Of a stretch of DNA of 64,000 nt, positions 45,125-52,505 are shown piece after piece. Below the pieces are notes generated by a model. That model made no database searches, was not told the DNA's origin, and saw nothing but the letters and a program-made list of their open reading frames with translations. Made by a program: the position numbers and the translations under genes. The first letter of the stretch is position 1; the number at the start of each line of letters is the position of its first letter. The stretch covers positions 310,001-374,000 of the forward strand of contig JADGEL010000001.1 in assembly GCA_016744415.1 (NCBI GenBank), in the 5' to 3' direction. The DNA is from Flavobacteriaceae bacterium (GTDB lineage: Bacteria > Bacteroidota > Bacteroidia > Flavobacteriales > Flavobacteriaceae).

Positions 45125-45706
45125 TCACGAAATTTTAGTGACTTTATTGTCTGTTAGCTGATACTTTTCTTGGCTTTCTTTACAGATTGCAAAACAGGTT
45201 GAGTCAAATTCTAATCGATGCCCATATTCGCTCACCCATCCTATTTGTTTGGATGGATTGCCAACTACTAAAGCATAAGGCTCAACGTTTTTAGTTACCA
45301 CAGCTCCGGCTCCAATCAAAGAAAATTCTCCAATCGTATTGCCACAAATAATGGTTGCATTGGCACCGATACTTGCTCCTTTTTTTACCAAAGTAGTTTT
45401 GTACTTATCTCTTCTGATTATAGCAGATCTTGGATTTACAATATTGGTAAAAACCATTGAAGGGCCTAAGAAAACATCGTCCTCACAAATAACTCCTGTA
45501 TAAATTGAAACGTTGTTTTGAACTTTTACATTATTACCCAAAACTACTTTTGGAGATACCACCACATTTTGACCTAAATTACATCTATCACCAATAACAC
45601 TATCAGACATTATATGACTAAAATGCCAAATTTTAGTACCGTCACCAATCTTGCAATTATCATCAATAACTGAAGTTTCGTGTGCAAAATAAGAGTTTGT
45701 TGACAT
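45125..45706 (-). CDS. WlbB-type sugar N-acetyltransferase (left-handed beta-helix)
   Basis: 193 residues of hexapeptide repeats ([LIV]GxxxxI pattern, for example DDNCKIGDGTKIWHFSHI and KVQNNVSIYTGVICEDDVFL). The C-terminal GNPSKQIGWVSEYGHRLEF and GPSMVFTNIVNPRSAI resemble WlbB/WbpD enzymes that acetylate UDP-3-amino-glucuronate derivatives for surface polysaccharide. Catalytic and substrate details are inferred by family. It begins 12 bases after the aldehyde-dehydrogenase-like gene, an unexpected neighbour for a glycan enzyme. Confidence 0.8.
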   Translation of the reverse strand: MSTNSYFAHETSVIDDNCKIGDGTKIWHFSHIMSDSVIGDRCNLGQNVVVSPKVVLGNNVKVQNNVSIYTGVICEDDVFLGPSMVFTNIVNPRSAIIRRDKYKTTLVKKGASIGANATIICGNTIGEFSLIGAGAVVTKNVEPYALVVGNPSKQIGWVSEYGHRLEFDSTCFAICKESQEKYQLTDNKVTKIS

Positions 45707-45718
45707 ATATTATTAAAT

Positions 45719-46579
45719 CTAAACTTTTGTTGGATGCCACGTCGTTTTTACCTCTTGTGTCTTCTCAATCATATAAGGAGATTCACAATCAGTATCTAAC
45801 CAATCGTTTTTTTTATGGAAAATAGTTCGTTTTAAATTATTACTTGCCAATTCATTTATAGTTGTTATTGCTTTCTGATTTTGCCCACAATATACAATTG
45901 CGTTCACATCCATGTGTGATGCCATATGGCTCATTAATTCATCAGCATTTCCTGTTAAAATATTGACAACACCACCTGGTACATCAGAAGAGTTTAGTAC
46001 CTCAGCAAAAGAAATTGCCGATAATGGTTTTGTCTCTGATGCTAAAATTATAACCGTATTTCCTCCAACGATTGCTGGAGCAACTACAGAAACTAAGCCT
46101 AATAATCCTTGATTTTCTGCAGCTATCATTGCTACAATACCCATTGGCTCTAAACAAGAAAAATTAAAGTGTGCACTAGAAACTGGATTTACAGCACTAA
46201 AAAATTGTTGGTACTTATCGCTCCATCCCGCATAATATACCAAACGATCAATAGCCCTATCAACTTCTAATTGAGCACTTTTTTCGCTAGACCCTTGGGT
46301 TATTAATTCAGCAACAAACTGTGCGCGTCTTCCTTCCAACATTTCGGCAATACGATATAAAATCTGACCTTTATTCATTGCTGTTGCATTTGCCCAAGAC
46401 TTTTGAGCTTTACGTGCAATGACCACGGCATTCCTAAAATCCTTACGAGATGCCAAACACATGTTCGCTACAAAATTTTCTTTTTTATCTTTTACAGCAT
46501 AGTATCTTCCAGATTCTGTTCTAGGAAATTTTCCGCCGATATATAATTTATACGTTTTATGTATGTCTATTCTGCTCAT
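45719..46579 (-). CDS. Catalytically empty aldehyde dehydrogenase-like protein (ALDH16 C-terminal-domain-like)
   Basis: 286 residues related to the first half of aldehyde dehydrogenases. It has an oligomerisation-type N-terminus (YKLYIGGKFPRTESGRYYAV), the Rossmann stretch (GIVAMIAAENQGLLGLVSVV) and VPGGVVNILTGNADEL. It then ends with ESPYMIEKTQEVKTTWHPTK and lacks the whole catalytic domain: neither the active cysteine (GQxCxAG) nor the LELGGK glutamate is present. It directly follows a full ALDH (6 bases). Together they total 772 residues, about the size of ALDH16, whose second domain is just such a non-catalytic half. I infer a split ALDH16. Confidence 0.75.
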   Translation of the reverse strand: MSRIDIHKTYKLYIGGKFPRTESGRYYAVKDKKENFVANMCLASRKDFRNAVVIARKAQKSWANATAMNKGQILYRIAEMLEGRRAQFVAELITQGSSEKSAQLEVDRAIDRLVYYAGWSDKYQQFFSAVNPVSSAHFNFSCLEPMGIVAMIAAENQGLLGLVSVVAPAIVGGNTVIILASETKPLSAISFAEVLNSSDVPGGVVNILTGNADELMSHMASHMDVNAIVYCGQNQKAITTINELASNNLKRTIFHKKNDWLDTDCESPYMIEKTQEVKTTWHPTKV

Positions 46580-46585
46580 AATTTT

Positions 46586-48046
46586 TTAATCAAATTTTAC
46601 ATATCCTCGCAAACCGTGTAAACCACCTTCGCGTCCAAATCCGCTTTCTTTATAACCTCCAAATGGCGAAGTTGGATCAAACTTATTAAAGGTATTTCCC
46701 CATATTACTCCTGCATTAAGGCGTTGTGTTAGATTAAATATTTTTGATCCCTTTTGTGTCCATACTCCTGCGGATAAACCAAACGGAGTATTATTTGCTT
46801 TTTCAACAACTTCATCAATAGTTCTAAAAGTTTGAACCGCTAACACAGGTCCAAAAATTTCTTCTTGTACAATTCTGTGTGATTGAGAAACATTCAAAAA
46901 CAAAGTAGGTGCACACCAATTTCCATCTTTTGGTAATTTACAGTCAGGTTGATAAATCTCACCTCCTTCATTCAATCCAACCTTGATATAGTCTTTAATT
47001 GTCTTTAATTGTTTTGCTGAATTGATGGCTCCGATATCTGTATTTTTATCCAACGGATCGCCAATAACCAAGGTTTCCATTCTACTTTTTAATTTCTCAA
47101 TTACAACATCAACAACAGATTCTTGGACAAATAATCTTGACCCTGCACAACACACATGCCCTTGATTAAAGAAAATAGCATTTACAATTCCTTCAACTGC
47201 TTGATCTATTGCTGCATCTTCAAAAATGATATTTGCTCCTTTACCTCCTAATTCTAAGGTTAACTTTTTTGATGTTCCTGCTGTAGCTTTTTGAATATAT
47301 TTTCCAACTCCCGTTGATCCTGTAAAAGCAATCTTATCAACATCTGGATGATTTACAATTGCAGCGCCAGTTTCACCCGCGCCTGTTACAATATTCACCA
47401 CTCCTTTTGGCAAACCACTTTCTTCAATGATTTCTGCCAGCTTTAAAGCCGTTAATGAAGTTGTTTCCGCAGGTTTTAAAACCACTGTATTTCCTGTTGC
47501 CAAAGCTGGAGCAATTTTCCAAGCTGCCATCAATAATGGAAAATTCCACGGAATAATTTGACCTGCAACACCAACTGGTTTTACTTTTCTGTTTGGAAAA
47601 GCATATTCTAACTTATCAGCCCATCCTGCATAATAAAAAAAATGATTTGCTGCAAGTGGGATATCAATATCTCTAGATTCTCTAATTGGTTTTCCTCCAT
47701 CTAAAGATTCTATTACTGCAAATTCACGTGCTCTTTCTTGTATTAATCTCGCGATTCTGAAAATGTATTTTCCGCGTTCTTTACCTGATAATTTAGACCA
47801 AGAAGTAAATGCTTTATTTGCAGCAGCAACTGCCTTATCAACGTCATCAGTGGAAGCTTCTGCAACACTTGCAATCTTTTTTTGATTAGATGGGTTTATG
47901 GTATCGAAGTATTTGTTTTTTGATGGCTTTACAAATTCACCGTCAATAAATAATTCGTATTGCTTTTTAATTTTGATATGATCTGTGCTCTCAGGAGCAT
48001 CAGCATACGCCCAAGTTGCTTTGAATATATTTTTGTCTTTACTCAT
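46586..48046 (-). CDS. NAD(P)-dependent aldehyde dehydrogenase
   Basis: 486 residues, full-length ALDH. Landmarks: GQIIPWNFPLLMAAWKIAPA, the phosphate-binding and Rossmann motif FTGSTGVGKYIQKATAG, the catalytic base in LTLELGGKGANIIFEDA and the active cysteine in FFNQGHVCCAGSRLFVQE, then EEIFGPVLAVQTF. It starts 2 bases after deoC. The DeoC reaction makes acetaldehyde and glyceraldehyde 3-phosphate, so oxidation of acetaldehyde is a natural role, inferred from context. Confidence 0.93.
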   Translation of the reverse strand: MSKDKNIFKATWAYADAPESTDHIKIKKQYELFIDGEFVKPSKNKYFDTINPSNQKKIASVAEASTDDVDKAVAAANKAFTSWSKLSGKERGKYIFRIARLIQERAREFAVIESLDGGKPIRESRDIDIPLAANHFFYYAGWADKLEYAFPNRKVKPVGVAGQIIPWNFPLLMAAWKIAPALATGNTVVLKPAETTSLTALKLAEIIEESGLPKGVVNIVTGAGETGAAIVNHPDVDKIAFTGSTGVGKYIQKATAGTSKKLTLELGGKGANIIFEDAAIDQAVEGIVNAIFFNQGHVCCAGSRLFVQESVVDVVIEKLKSRMETLVIGDPLDKNTDIGAINSAKQLKTIKDYIKVGLNEGGEIYQPDCKLPKDGNWCAPTLFLNVSQSHRIVQEEIFGPVLAVQTFRTIDEVVEKANNTPFGLSAGVWTQKGSKIFNLTQRLNAGVIWGNTFNKFDPTSPFGGYKESGFGREGGLHGLRGYVKFD

Positions 48047-48048
48047 AA

Positions 48049-48945
48049 TTAATCTTTTGAAAAATAATCTGCAGACTGATACATACCTGTTTCAGCTTTT
48101 ACCAATTGCATTAAAATATCGTTGGCCAAACTACTCGCTCCAAATCTGAAGTATTTATTATTCATCCATTTTTCGCCTAACACTTCATTAAGCATTACTA
48201 AATATTGCAATGCAATTTTTGAAGTTGAAATACCGCCAGCAGGTTTCATACCAATCATCTTTCCTGTTTTTAAATAGAAATCTTTAATGGCATCAAACAT
48301 AACATAAGTTACTTGCATCGTTGCAGCGGGTTGAATTTTACCAGTAGATGTCTTGATAAAATCAGCACCAGCATACATGGCAATTTCACTCGCTTTTCTA
48401 ACATTGTCTAGGGTATCTAACTCTCCTGTTTCTAAAATCACTTTCAAATGTGCTTTGCCACATGCCTTTTTTACAGCTACAATTTCATCATATACATATT
48501 GATAATTGCCAGAAAGAAACTCTCCTCTAGAAATAACCATATCTATTTCGTCAGCTCCTTGCTCAACGGCATATTTTGTATCATCTAACTTAACTTGTAG
48601 TTTTGAATTTCCGCTAGGAAATGCAGTAGCAACAGATGCGACTTGAATACCGCTCCCTTTTAAAGTTTCTTTTGCAATTGCCACATAAGTTGGGTATACA
48701 CAGATAGCCGCAACAGTTGGAATACCTTTTAATGTATCATGCGGATGCATTGCCTTATAACAAAGTTGCTGTACTTTTCCTTTGGTATCTTTCCCTTCTA
48801 AAGTTGTTAAATCAATCATACTTAAAGCGAGTTTTAAACCCTCAACTTTAGCTGATTTTTTGATACTTCGAGACTGAAATCTGCTAATGCGTTCATTGAC
48901 CCCGACCGTATCATAAGTTGGTAAATTATTTAAATTTGGTAACAT
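48049..48945 (-). CDS. deoC: Deoxyribose-phosphate aldolase
   Basis: 298 residues, TIM barrel. It cleaves 2-deoxyribose 5-phosphate to acetaldehyde and glyceraldehyde 3-phosphate in deoxynucleoside catabolism. The Schiff-base lysine is in DFIKTSTGKIQPAA, with the catalytic acid region KVILETGEL and the cluster VSRGEFLSGNYQYVYDEI. MKPAGGISTSKIALQYL closes the phosphate site. The ~50-residue N-terminal extension (ISRFQSRSIKKSAKVEG) is longer than in E. coli DeoC. First gene of a five-gene run. Confidence 0.93.
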   Translation of the reverse strand: MLPNLNNLPTYDTVGVNERISRFQSRSIKKSAKVEGLKLALSMIDLTTLEGKDTKGKVQQLCYKAMHPHDTLKGIPTVAAICVYPTYVAIAKETLKGSGIQVASVATAFPSGNSKLQVKLDDTKYAVEQGADEIDMVISRGEFLSGNYQYVYDEIVAVKKACGKAHLKVILETGELDTLDNVRKASEIAMYAGADFIKTSTGKIQPAATMQVTYVMFDAIKDFYLKTGKMIGMKPAGGISTSKIALQYLVMLNEVLGEKWMNNKYFRFGASSLANDILMQLVKAETGMYQSADYFSKD

Positions 48946-48964
48946 TCAATTTTTATTATAAAAT

Positions 48965-48972
48965 CAAATGTA
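48965..48972 (-). promoter_or_regulatory. Promoter -7 element of the deoC operon
   Basis: Reads TACATTTG on the minus strand, matching TAnnTTTG, 19 bases upstream of the deoC start. No clear -33 element at the expected place. Confidence 0.5.
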
Positions 48973-49064
48973 CAAATTATTACAATGCTTTGTTATTATT
49001 GAAACTCAAAAAGTTATTCACTAGAATTATGTTTGATAAAGAGGATGGTTTGTTAATAACAAAA

Positions 49065-49088
49065 AGCACCCTATTTACTAGGATGCTT
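49065..49088 (-). terminator. Terminator after the first TonB-type gene
   Basis: A 9-bp imperfect stem (AGCACCCTA with TAGGATGCT, one mismatch) with loop TTTAC; the T tract follows on the minus strand. Confidence 0.7.
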
Positions 49089-49112
49089 CTTAAATTAATA
49101 CTTGGTTTTTGT

Positions 49113-49853
49113 CTATTGAACATTAAATGATATCGGAACCATATATGATACTTTTACGGGTTTTCCGTTTCTCTTTCCAGGTGTCATTTGAGGTAATAAA
49201 TTTACAACGCGTTTTCCTTCTTTTTCTAATCTTTTGTAATCTGCTCTTGCCCCTATAATTTCGATATCTCCAGATTTAGTAATTATAAACTGTACGTGTA
49301 TACTTTGCTTTCCTGAAGGTAGTCCTAATTGAGTAGCTAAATCAGTATTGAATTTTTTACTAATAAACTTTCCTACATTCTTTTCAAAACAAGCTCTCTT
49401 TTGAGCTCTTGTGCCTTTTTCACAACCAGGATAAATTGGAACTTCTGGTACAGTAGCAATAAATTCTAGCTTCTCATCTTCTTCCTCTACAGTTATAAAA
49501 GTTGGAGTAACATCAATTATTGTTGGAGCTTTATCAATTATCTTTGGAATTTTTGGTGTTTCTTTTTCTTCTGTATTTGATTCTTCACTTTTTTTATAAT
49601 CAGTAATTGTTGGTGTTTTTGGAAGTAGCTTTTGTTTTACAACTTTAACCTCTCTCTCAATTACAATATCTTTATAATTGATATATACAATATCATCGTC
49701 AATATTTACAGCAATGTTTTTAGGGTGATGTTTTGTAGTTTCCGTTTTATACTCAAAGAAGGCATAAACAACTGCTAAGATGAGTACTAACCCTAATTGC
49801 ATAAACAATCCAGAACTTTTTTGTAACTTGATGGTCTGTTTTTTTGTTTTCAT
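49113..49853 (-). CDS. TonB-family energy transducer, paralogue 1
   Basis: 246 residues: short cytoplasmic N-terminus, one transmembrane helix (FMQLGLVLILAVVYAFFEY), a long periplasmic linker, then a TonB-type C-terminal domain (VPIYPGCEKGTRAQKRACFE; HVQFIITKSGDIEIIGARAD; VNLLPQMTPGKRNGKPVKVS). It spans the periplasm and energises outer-membrane receptors. The linker has scattered Pro, Thr and Lys and no acidic or poly-Pro tract, unlike the other two copies. A separate terminator follows. Confidence 0.88.
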   Translation of the reverse strand: MKTKKQTIKLQKSSGLFMQLGLVLILAVVYAFFEYKTETTKHHPKNIAVNIDDDIVYINYKDIVIEREVKVVKQKLLPKTPTITDYKKSEESNTEEKETPKIPKIIDKAPTIIDVTPTFITVEEEDEKLEFIATVPEVPIYPGCEKGTRAQKRACFEKNVGKFISKKFNTDLATQLGLPSGKQSIHVQFIITKSGDIEIIGARADYKRLEKEGKRVVNLLPQMTPGKRNGKPVKVSYMVPISFNVQ

Positions 49854-49907
49854 AATTTTAAATTTAAGACGTTAAAATCATGTTAACTTCAAGAAACATA
49901 CCAAATA

Positions 49908-49933
49908 AAGAGTCCGCCTTGGTGGACTCTTTA
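49908..49933 (-). terminator. Terminator after the second TonB-type gene
   Basis: AAAGAGTCC and GGACTCTTT form a perfect 9-bp stem around an 8-base loop. Confidence 0.8.
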
Positions 49934-49951
49934 ATAACATCTTTGGTATCC

Positions 49952-50695
49952 TTATCTTATCTCAAATGTAATTGGCAGCATATAAGTAACATTAGCAGGT
50001 TTTCCTCTTTGCTTACCAGGAATCATTTTTGGAATTAAATTCACAACTCTTTTAGCCTCTTTTTCTAACCGAGAATGTGGAGCTCTAGCCCCAATAATTT
50101 CAATTGAGCCTGAAGTTGTAATTTTAAACTGAACATATATTTTGATTTTTCCTCTAGACAATCCTAGATCAGTTGCTAAATTAGCATCAAAATTTTTAGC
50201 CACAATTTTTTGAATTCCTCTATTTAAACAGTCTTTTTTGGCTTTTTTTCTTTTTTCTTTTTCGCAACCAGGATATATAGGAACTTCTTCAATAATTGCA
50301 AATGGAACATCTTCTACAAATTCTTCTTCTTGCTCTACCTCAATAATGTCGACAATATCAATAATTTCAATTTTTTCAGATTCATCTGTTTCTGTAGTTT
50401 CTATAATGGCTTCTTCAACATCAACAATATCCTCTACAACCTCAATCAATTCTGGGCTAACATTTGGTGGTGGTGGTGGTGGCGCAACTTGTTCTATTTC
50501 AATTTCTAGTACTTCTTCTTCTATTTCAAAATCGGTTTTTGAAATAATTTCTAACCCCTTACTTCTAGTATCATATACTTTGTGCTCTATGGCAACATAA
50601 ACCACTAACAAAGTTAAAACTAGCCCCAATAATCGAAATAATTTTGTGTGTTCTTCTAAATCTGCAGTATTTGATTTTTTAATTTCCATACCCAA
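49952..50695 (-). CDS. TonB-family energy transducer, paralogue 2
   Basis: 247 residues, same architecture as the neighbour: transmembrane helix (LLGLVLTLLVVYVAIEHKVY), then an acidic linker with PPPPPPNVSPELIEV and stretches such as DESEKIEIIDIVDIIEVE, and the C-terminal TonB-like module (VPIYPGCEKEKRKKAKKDCL ... RLEKEAKRVVNLIPKMIPG). The acidic, Ile-rich linker is unusual for a TonB, whose linker is usually Pro/Lys rich. Closest to paralogue 3. Confidence 0.88.
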   Translation of the reverse strand: MGMEIKKSNTADLEEHTKLFRLLGLVLTLLVVYVAIEHKVYDTRSKGLEIISKTDFEIEEEVLEIEIEQVAPPPPPPNVSPELIEVVEDIVDVEEAIIETTETDESEKIEIIDIVDIIEVEQEEEFVEDVPFAIIEEVPIYPGCEKEKRKKAKKDCLNRGIQKIVAKNFDANLATDLGLSRGKIKIYVQFKITTSGSIEIIGARAPHSRLEKEAKRVVNLIPKMIPGKQRGKPANVTYMLPITFEIR

Positions 50696-50811
50696 GAATT
50701 TACACTATGAAGGTATAATAAGTATCTAACAATTAATATGATAAAAATCAGTCTTTACAACTATTCTTATATTTTAAATTATCTTGGTCATTTCTACTTT
50801 AATTTAAATAA

Positions 50812-50838
50812 AAAAAGACCGCAAATTGCGGTCTTTTT
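50812..50838 (-). terminator. Terminator after the third TonB-type gene
   Basis: AAGACCGCAA pairs exactly with TTGCGGTCTT, extended by A and T tracts. Confidence 0.85.
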
Positions 50839-50861
50839 AAGAATTATATTTTTTGTGTAAT

Positions 50862-51587
50862 CTACTCTACATTGAAAGAGATTGGCAACATATATGTTAC
50901 ATTTACTGCACGCCCTCTTTGTTTGCCTGGAGTCATTTTTGGCAATAAGTTTACAACTCTTTTAGCTTCTTTTTCTAACCTCTTGTGTGGTGCTCTAGCT
51001 CCAAGAATTTCAATACTACCTGTTTTAGTAATTCTAAATTGGATGTAAATTTTTTGTTTACCTGGAGGCAAGCCTAAATCACTTGCTAAATCTGCATTAA
51101 ATTTTCTTTGAATGTGTTTTTGCATTGATTTATTTAAACAATCTTTTTTTGCTTTTTTACCTTTTTCTTTTTCACAACCTGGGTATACTGGCACGTCTTC
51201 AATAATTGCAAACGGTACATCTTCGTCAAAATCTTCTTCTTCTTCAACCTCAACTATTTCCTCAACTTCTACACTTTCATCTTCATCAGTTTCAGTAGAT
51301 TCTATAATTGTTTCTTCAACATCTTCTTCATCCTCAACAATCTCAATTACTTCTGGTGCTGGTGGTGGTGGTGGTGGTGGTGTTGTAATAATCTCAATTT
51401 CAAAATCTTCTACTTCTTCTTCTTCTTCATGTTCAGAAGATACAACTTCTAACCCTTGACTTACTCTTTCATAAGTTTTATGTTCAATAGCTAAATATAT
51501 TGTAAATAAAGACAATACTAAACCTAATTGAAAAAATATTCTAGTGTATCCTTCTAAATTTGCCTTAGGGCTTTTTTTAATTTCCAT
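50862..51587 (-). CDS. TonB-family energy transducer, paralogue 3
   Basis: 241 residues: transmembrane helix (FFQLGLVLSLFTIYLAIEHK), acidic linker (EHEEEEEVEDFEIEIITT, then a run of Pro, then DEDVPFAIIEDVPVYPGCEK) and TonB C-terminal module (QFRITKTGSIEILGARAPHK). The poly-Pro run is encoded by seven GGT-type triplets on the plus strand near 51362-51384, a triplet repeat that can slip without frameshift. The three paralogues lie in tandem on one strand, each with its own terminator, so each is probably transcribed separately. Confidence 0.88.
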   Translation of the reverse strand: MEIKKSPKANLEGYTRIFFQLGLVLSLFTIYLAIEHKTYERVSQGLEVVSSEHEEEEEVEDFEIEIITTPPPPPPPAPEVIEIVEDEEDVEETIIESTETDEDESVEVEEIVEVEEEEDFDEDVPFAIIEDVPVYPGCEKEKGKKAKKDCLNKSMQKHIQRKFNADLASDLGLPPGKQKIYIQFRITKTGSIEILGARAPHKRLEKEAKRVVNLLPKMTPGKQRGRAVNVTYMLPISFNVE

Positions 51588-51650
51588 TCTAAAAAATTTT
51601 ATAGTGTGCTAATTTAATAATTATAAACTGACTTATGCAAAAAAATATTG

Positions 51651-52037
51651 TTAAATCCTTTTATACACTTTTAACAAAAAACTAAATGAACTTAGGGCTA
51701 ACAGAATACCAACGGTATTTGCAATTACATCATGATAATCCATTGTTCTGTTTTCGGTAAGTGTTCCCTGTAAAATTTCTAATGTTACGCCAAATAGAAA
51801 AACAACCACAACTATAAGCAATTTACTCCTAATTTCTTGATGTGATTTTTTAATAGAAAAAAACCAACTCAATGTTAAGGTAGCATAGGCCAAGCTATGT
51901 AAAAATTTATCAGAGACTGAAATTTTTACAGGCAGGTATTTTAAAGAGGATAAGCTTAAATATATAATAATTGCTGTTAGTGCAAATGAAATAAAGTAAG
52001 CATTACGCTCCAATAATTTCTTTATAGCTATCCGCAT
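51651..52037 (-). CDS. VanZ-family membrane protein
   Basis: 128 residues with four transmembrane helices ([75 protein letters not shown]). The [10 protein letters not shown] and FGVTLEILQ pattern is VanZ-like. VanZ gives low-level teicoplanin resistance in enterococci, but the function in flavobacteria is not known. Its proposed start overlaps the end of gcvH by 35 bases. A TTG at residue 8 (52016) would leave a 14-base overlap and is an alternative. Confidence 0.8.
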   Translation of the reverse strand: MRIAIKKLLERNAYFISFALTAIIIYLSLSSLKYLPVKISVSDKFLHSLAYATLTLSWFFSIKKSHQEIRSKLLIVVVVFLFGVTLEILQGTLTENRTMDYHDVIANTVGILLALSSFSFLLKVYKRI

Positions 52038-52383
52038 CTAATAGATTTTCAACTTGAGACATGTCAGAAATTTTCACTTTAATCATCCATCCTTTTCCGT
52101 ATGGATCAGCATTTACTACTTCTGGTTCGTCTTCTAATTCTTCATTAAATTCTACTACTTCTCCAGCAAACGGCATAAATAAATCTGAAACTGTTTTTAC
52201 TGCTTCAACAGATCCAAAAACTTCATCTTGACCTAACTCATCATCTACAGTATCAACATCGACATATACAATGTCTCCCAATTCACTTTGGGCAAAATGT
52301 GTGATTCCGATAGTTGCTATTTCACCATCAATACTAATCCATTCGTGGTCTTTGGTGTATTTTAATTCTGCTGGTACGCTCAT
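52003..52383 (-). CDS. gcvH: Glycine cleavage system H protein
   Basis: 126 residues carrying the lipoyl domain that shuttles the aminomethyl group between GcvP, GcvT and GcvL. The lipoylated lysine is in [20 protein letters not shown], after the conserved hydrophobic start [20 protein letters not shown] and [15 protein letters not shown]. Its position beside sprA is conserved in flavobacteria and is not next to other gcv genes. A TAAATTTG element on the minus strand at 52408-52415 is 24 bases upstream. Confidence 0.95.
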   Translation of the reverse strand: MSVPAELKYTKDHEWISIDGEIATIGITHFAQSELGDIVYVDVDTVDDELGQDEVFGSVEAVKTVSDLFMPFAGEVVEFNEELEDEPEVVNADPYGKGWMIKVKISDMSQVENLLDADSYKEIIGA

Positions 52384-52505
52384 AATTTATATAATTAAGA
52401 TTTCTTACAAATTTAATAAAAAAGATAGATGCTATCCAACATTTGTAAAAAGAAAAATTGAACAGCTGCTTTCACAGAAAAAGCAAATATAATCAGCAAC
52501 AATTT

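Noticed and set aside
50238-51459. Ser/Thr/Gly-rich plus-strand frames of 115-120 codons
   Set aside because: They are antisense readings of the acidic and poly-Pro linkers of the TonB genes and reflect their biased codons.
49113-51587. CRISPR-like or tandem repeat array in the TonB region
   Set aside because: The repetition is paralogous coding sequence, not short identical repeats with spacers.
52484-52491. TATATTTG on the minus strand between sprA and gcvH as a second sRNA promoter
   Set aside because: No -33 element and no terminator before gcvH; at most a distal promoter for gcvH.
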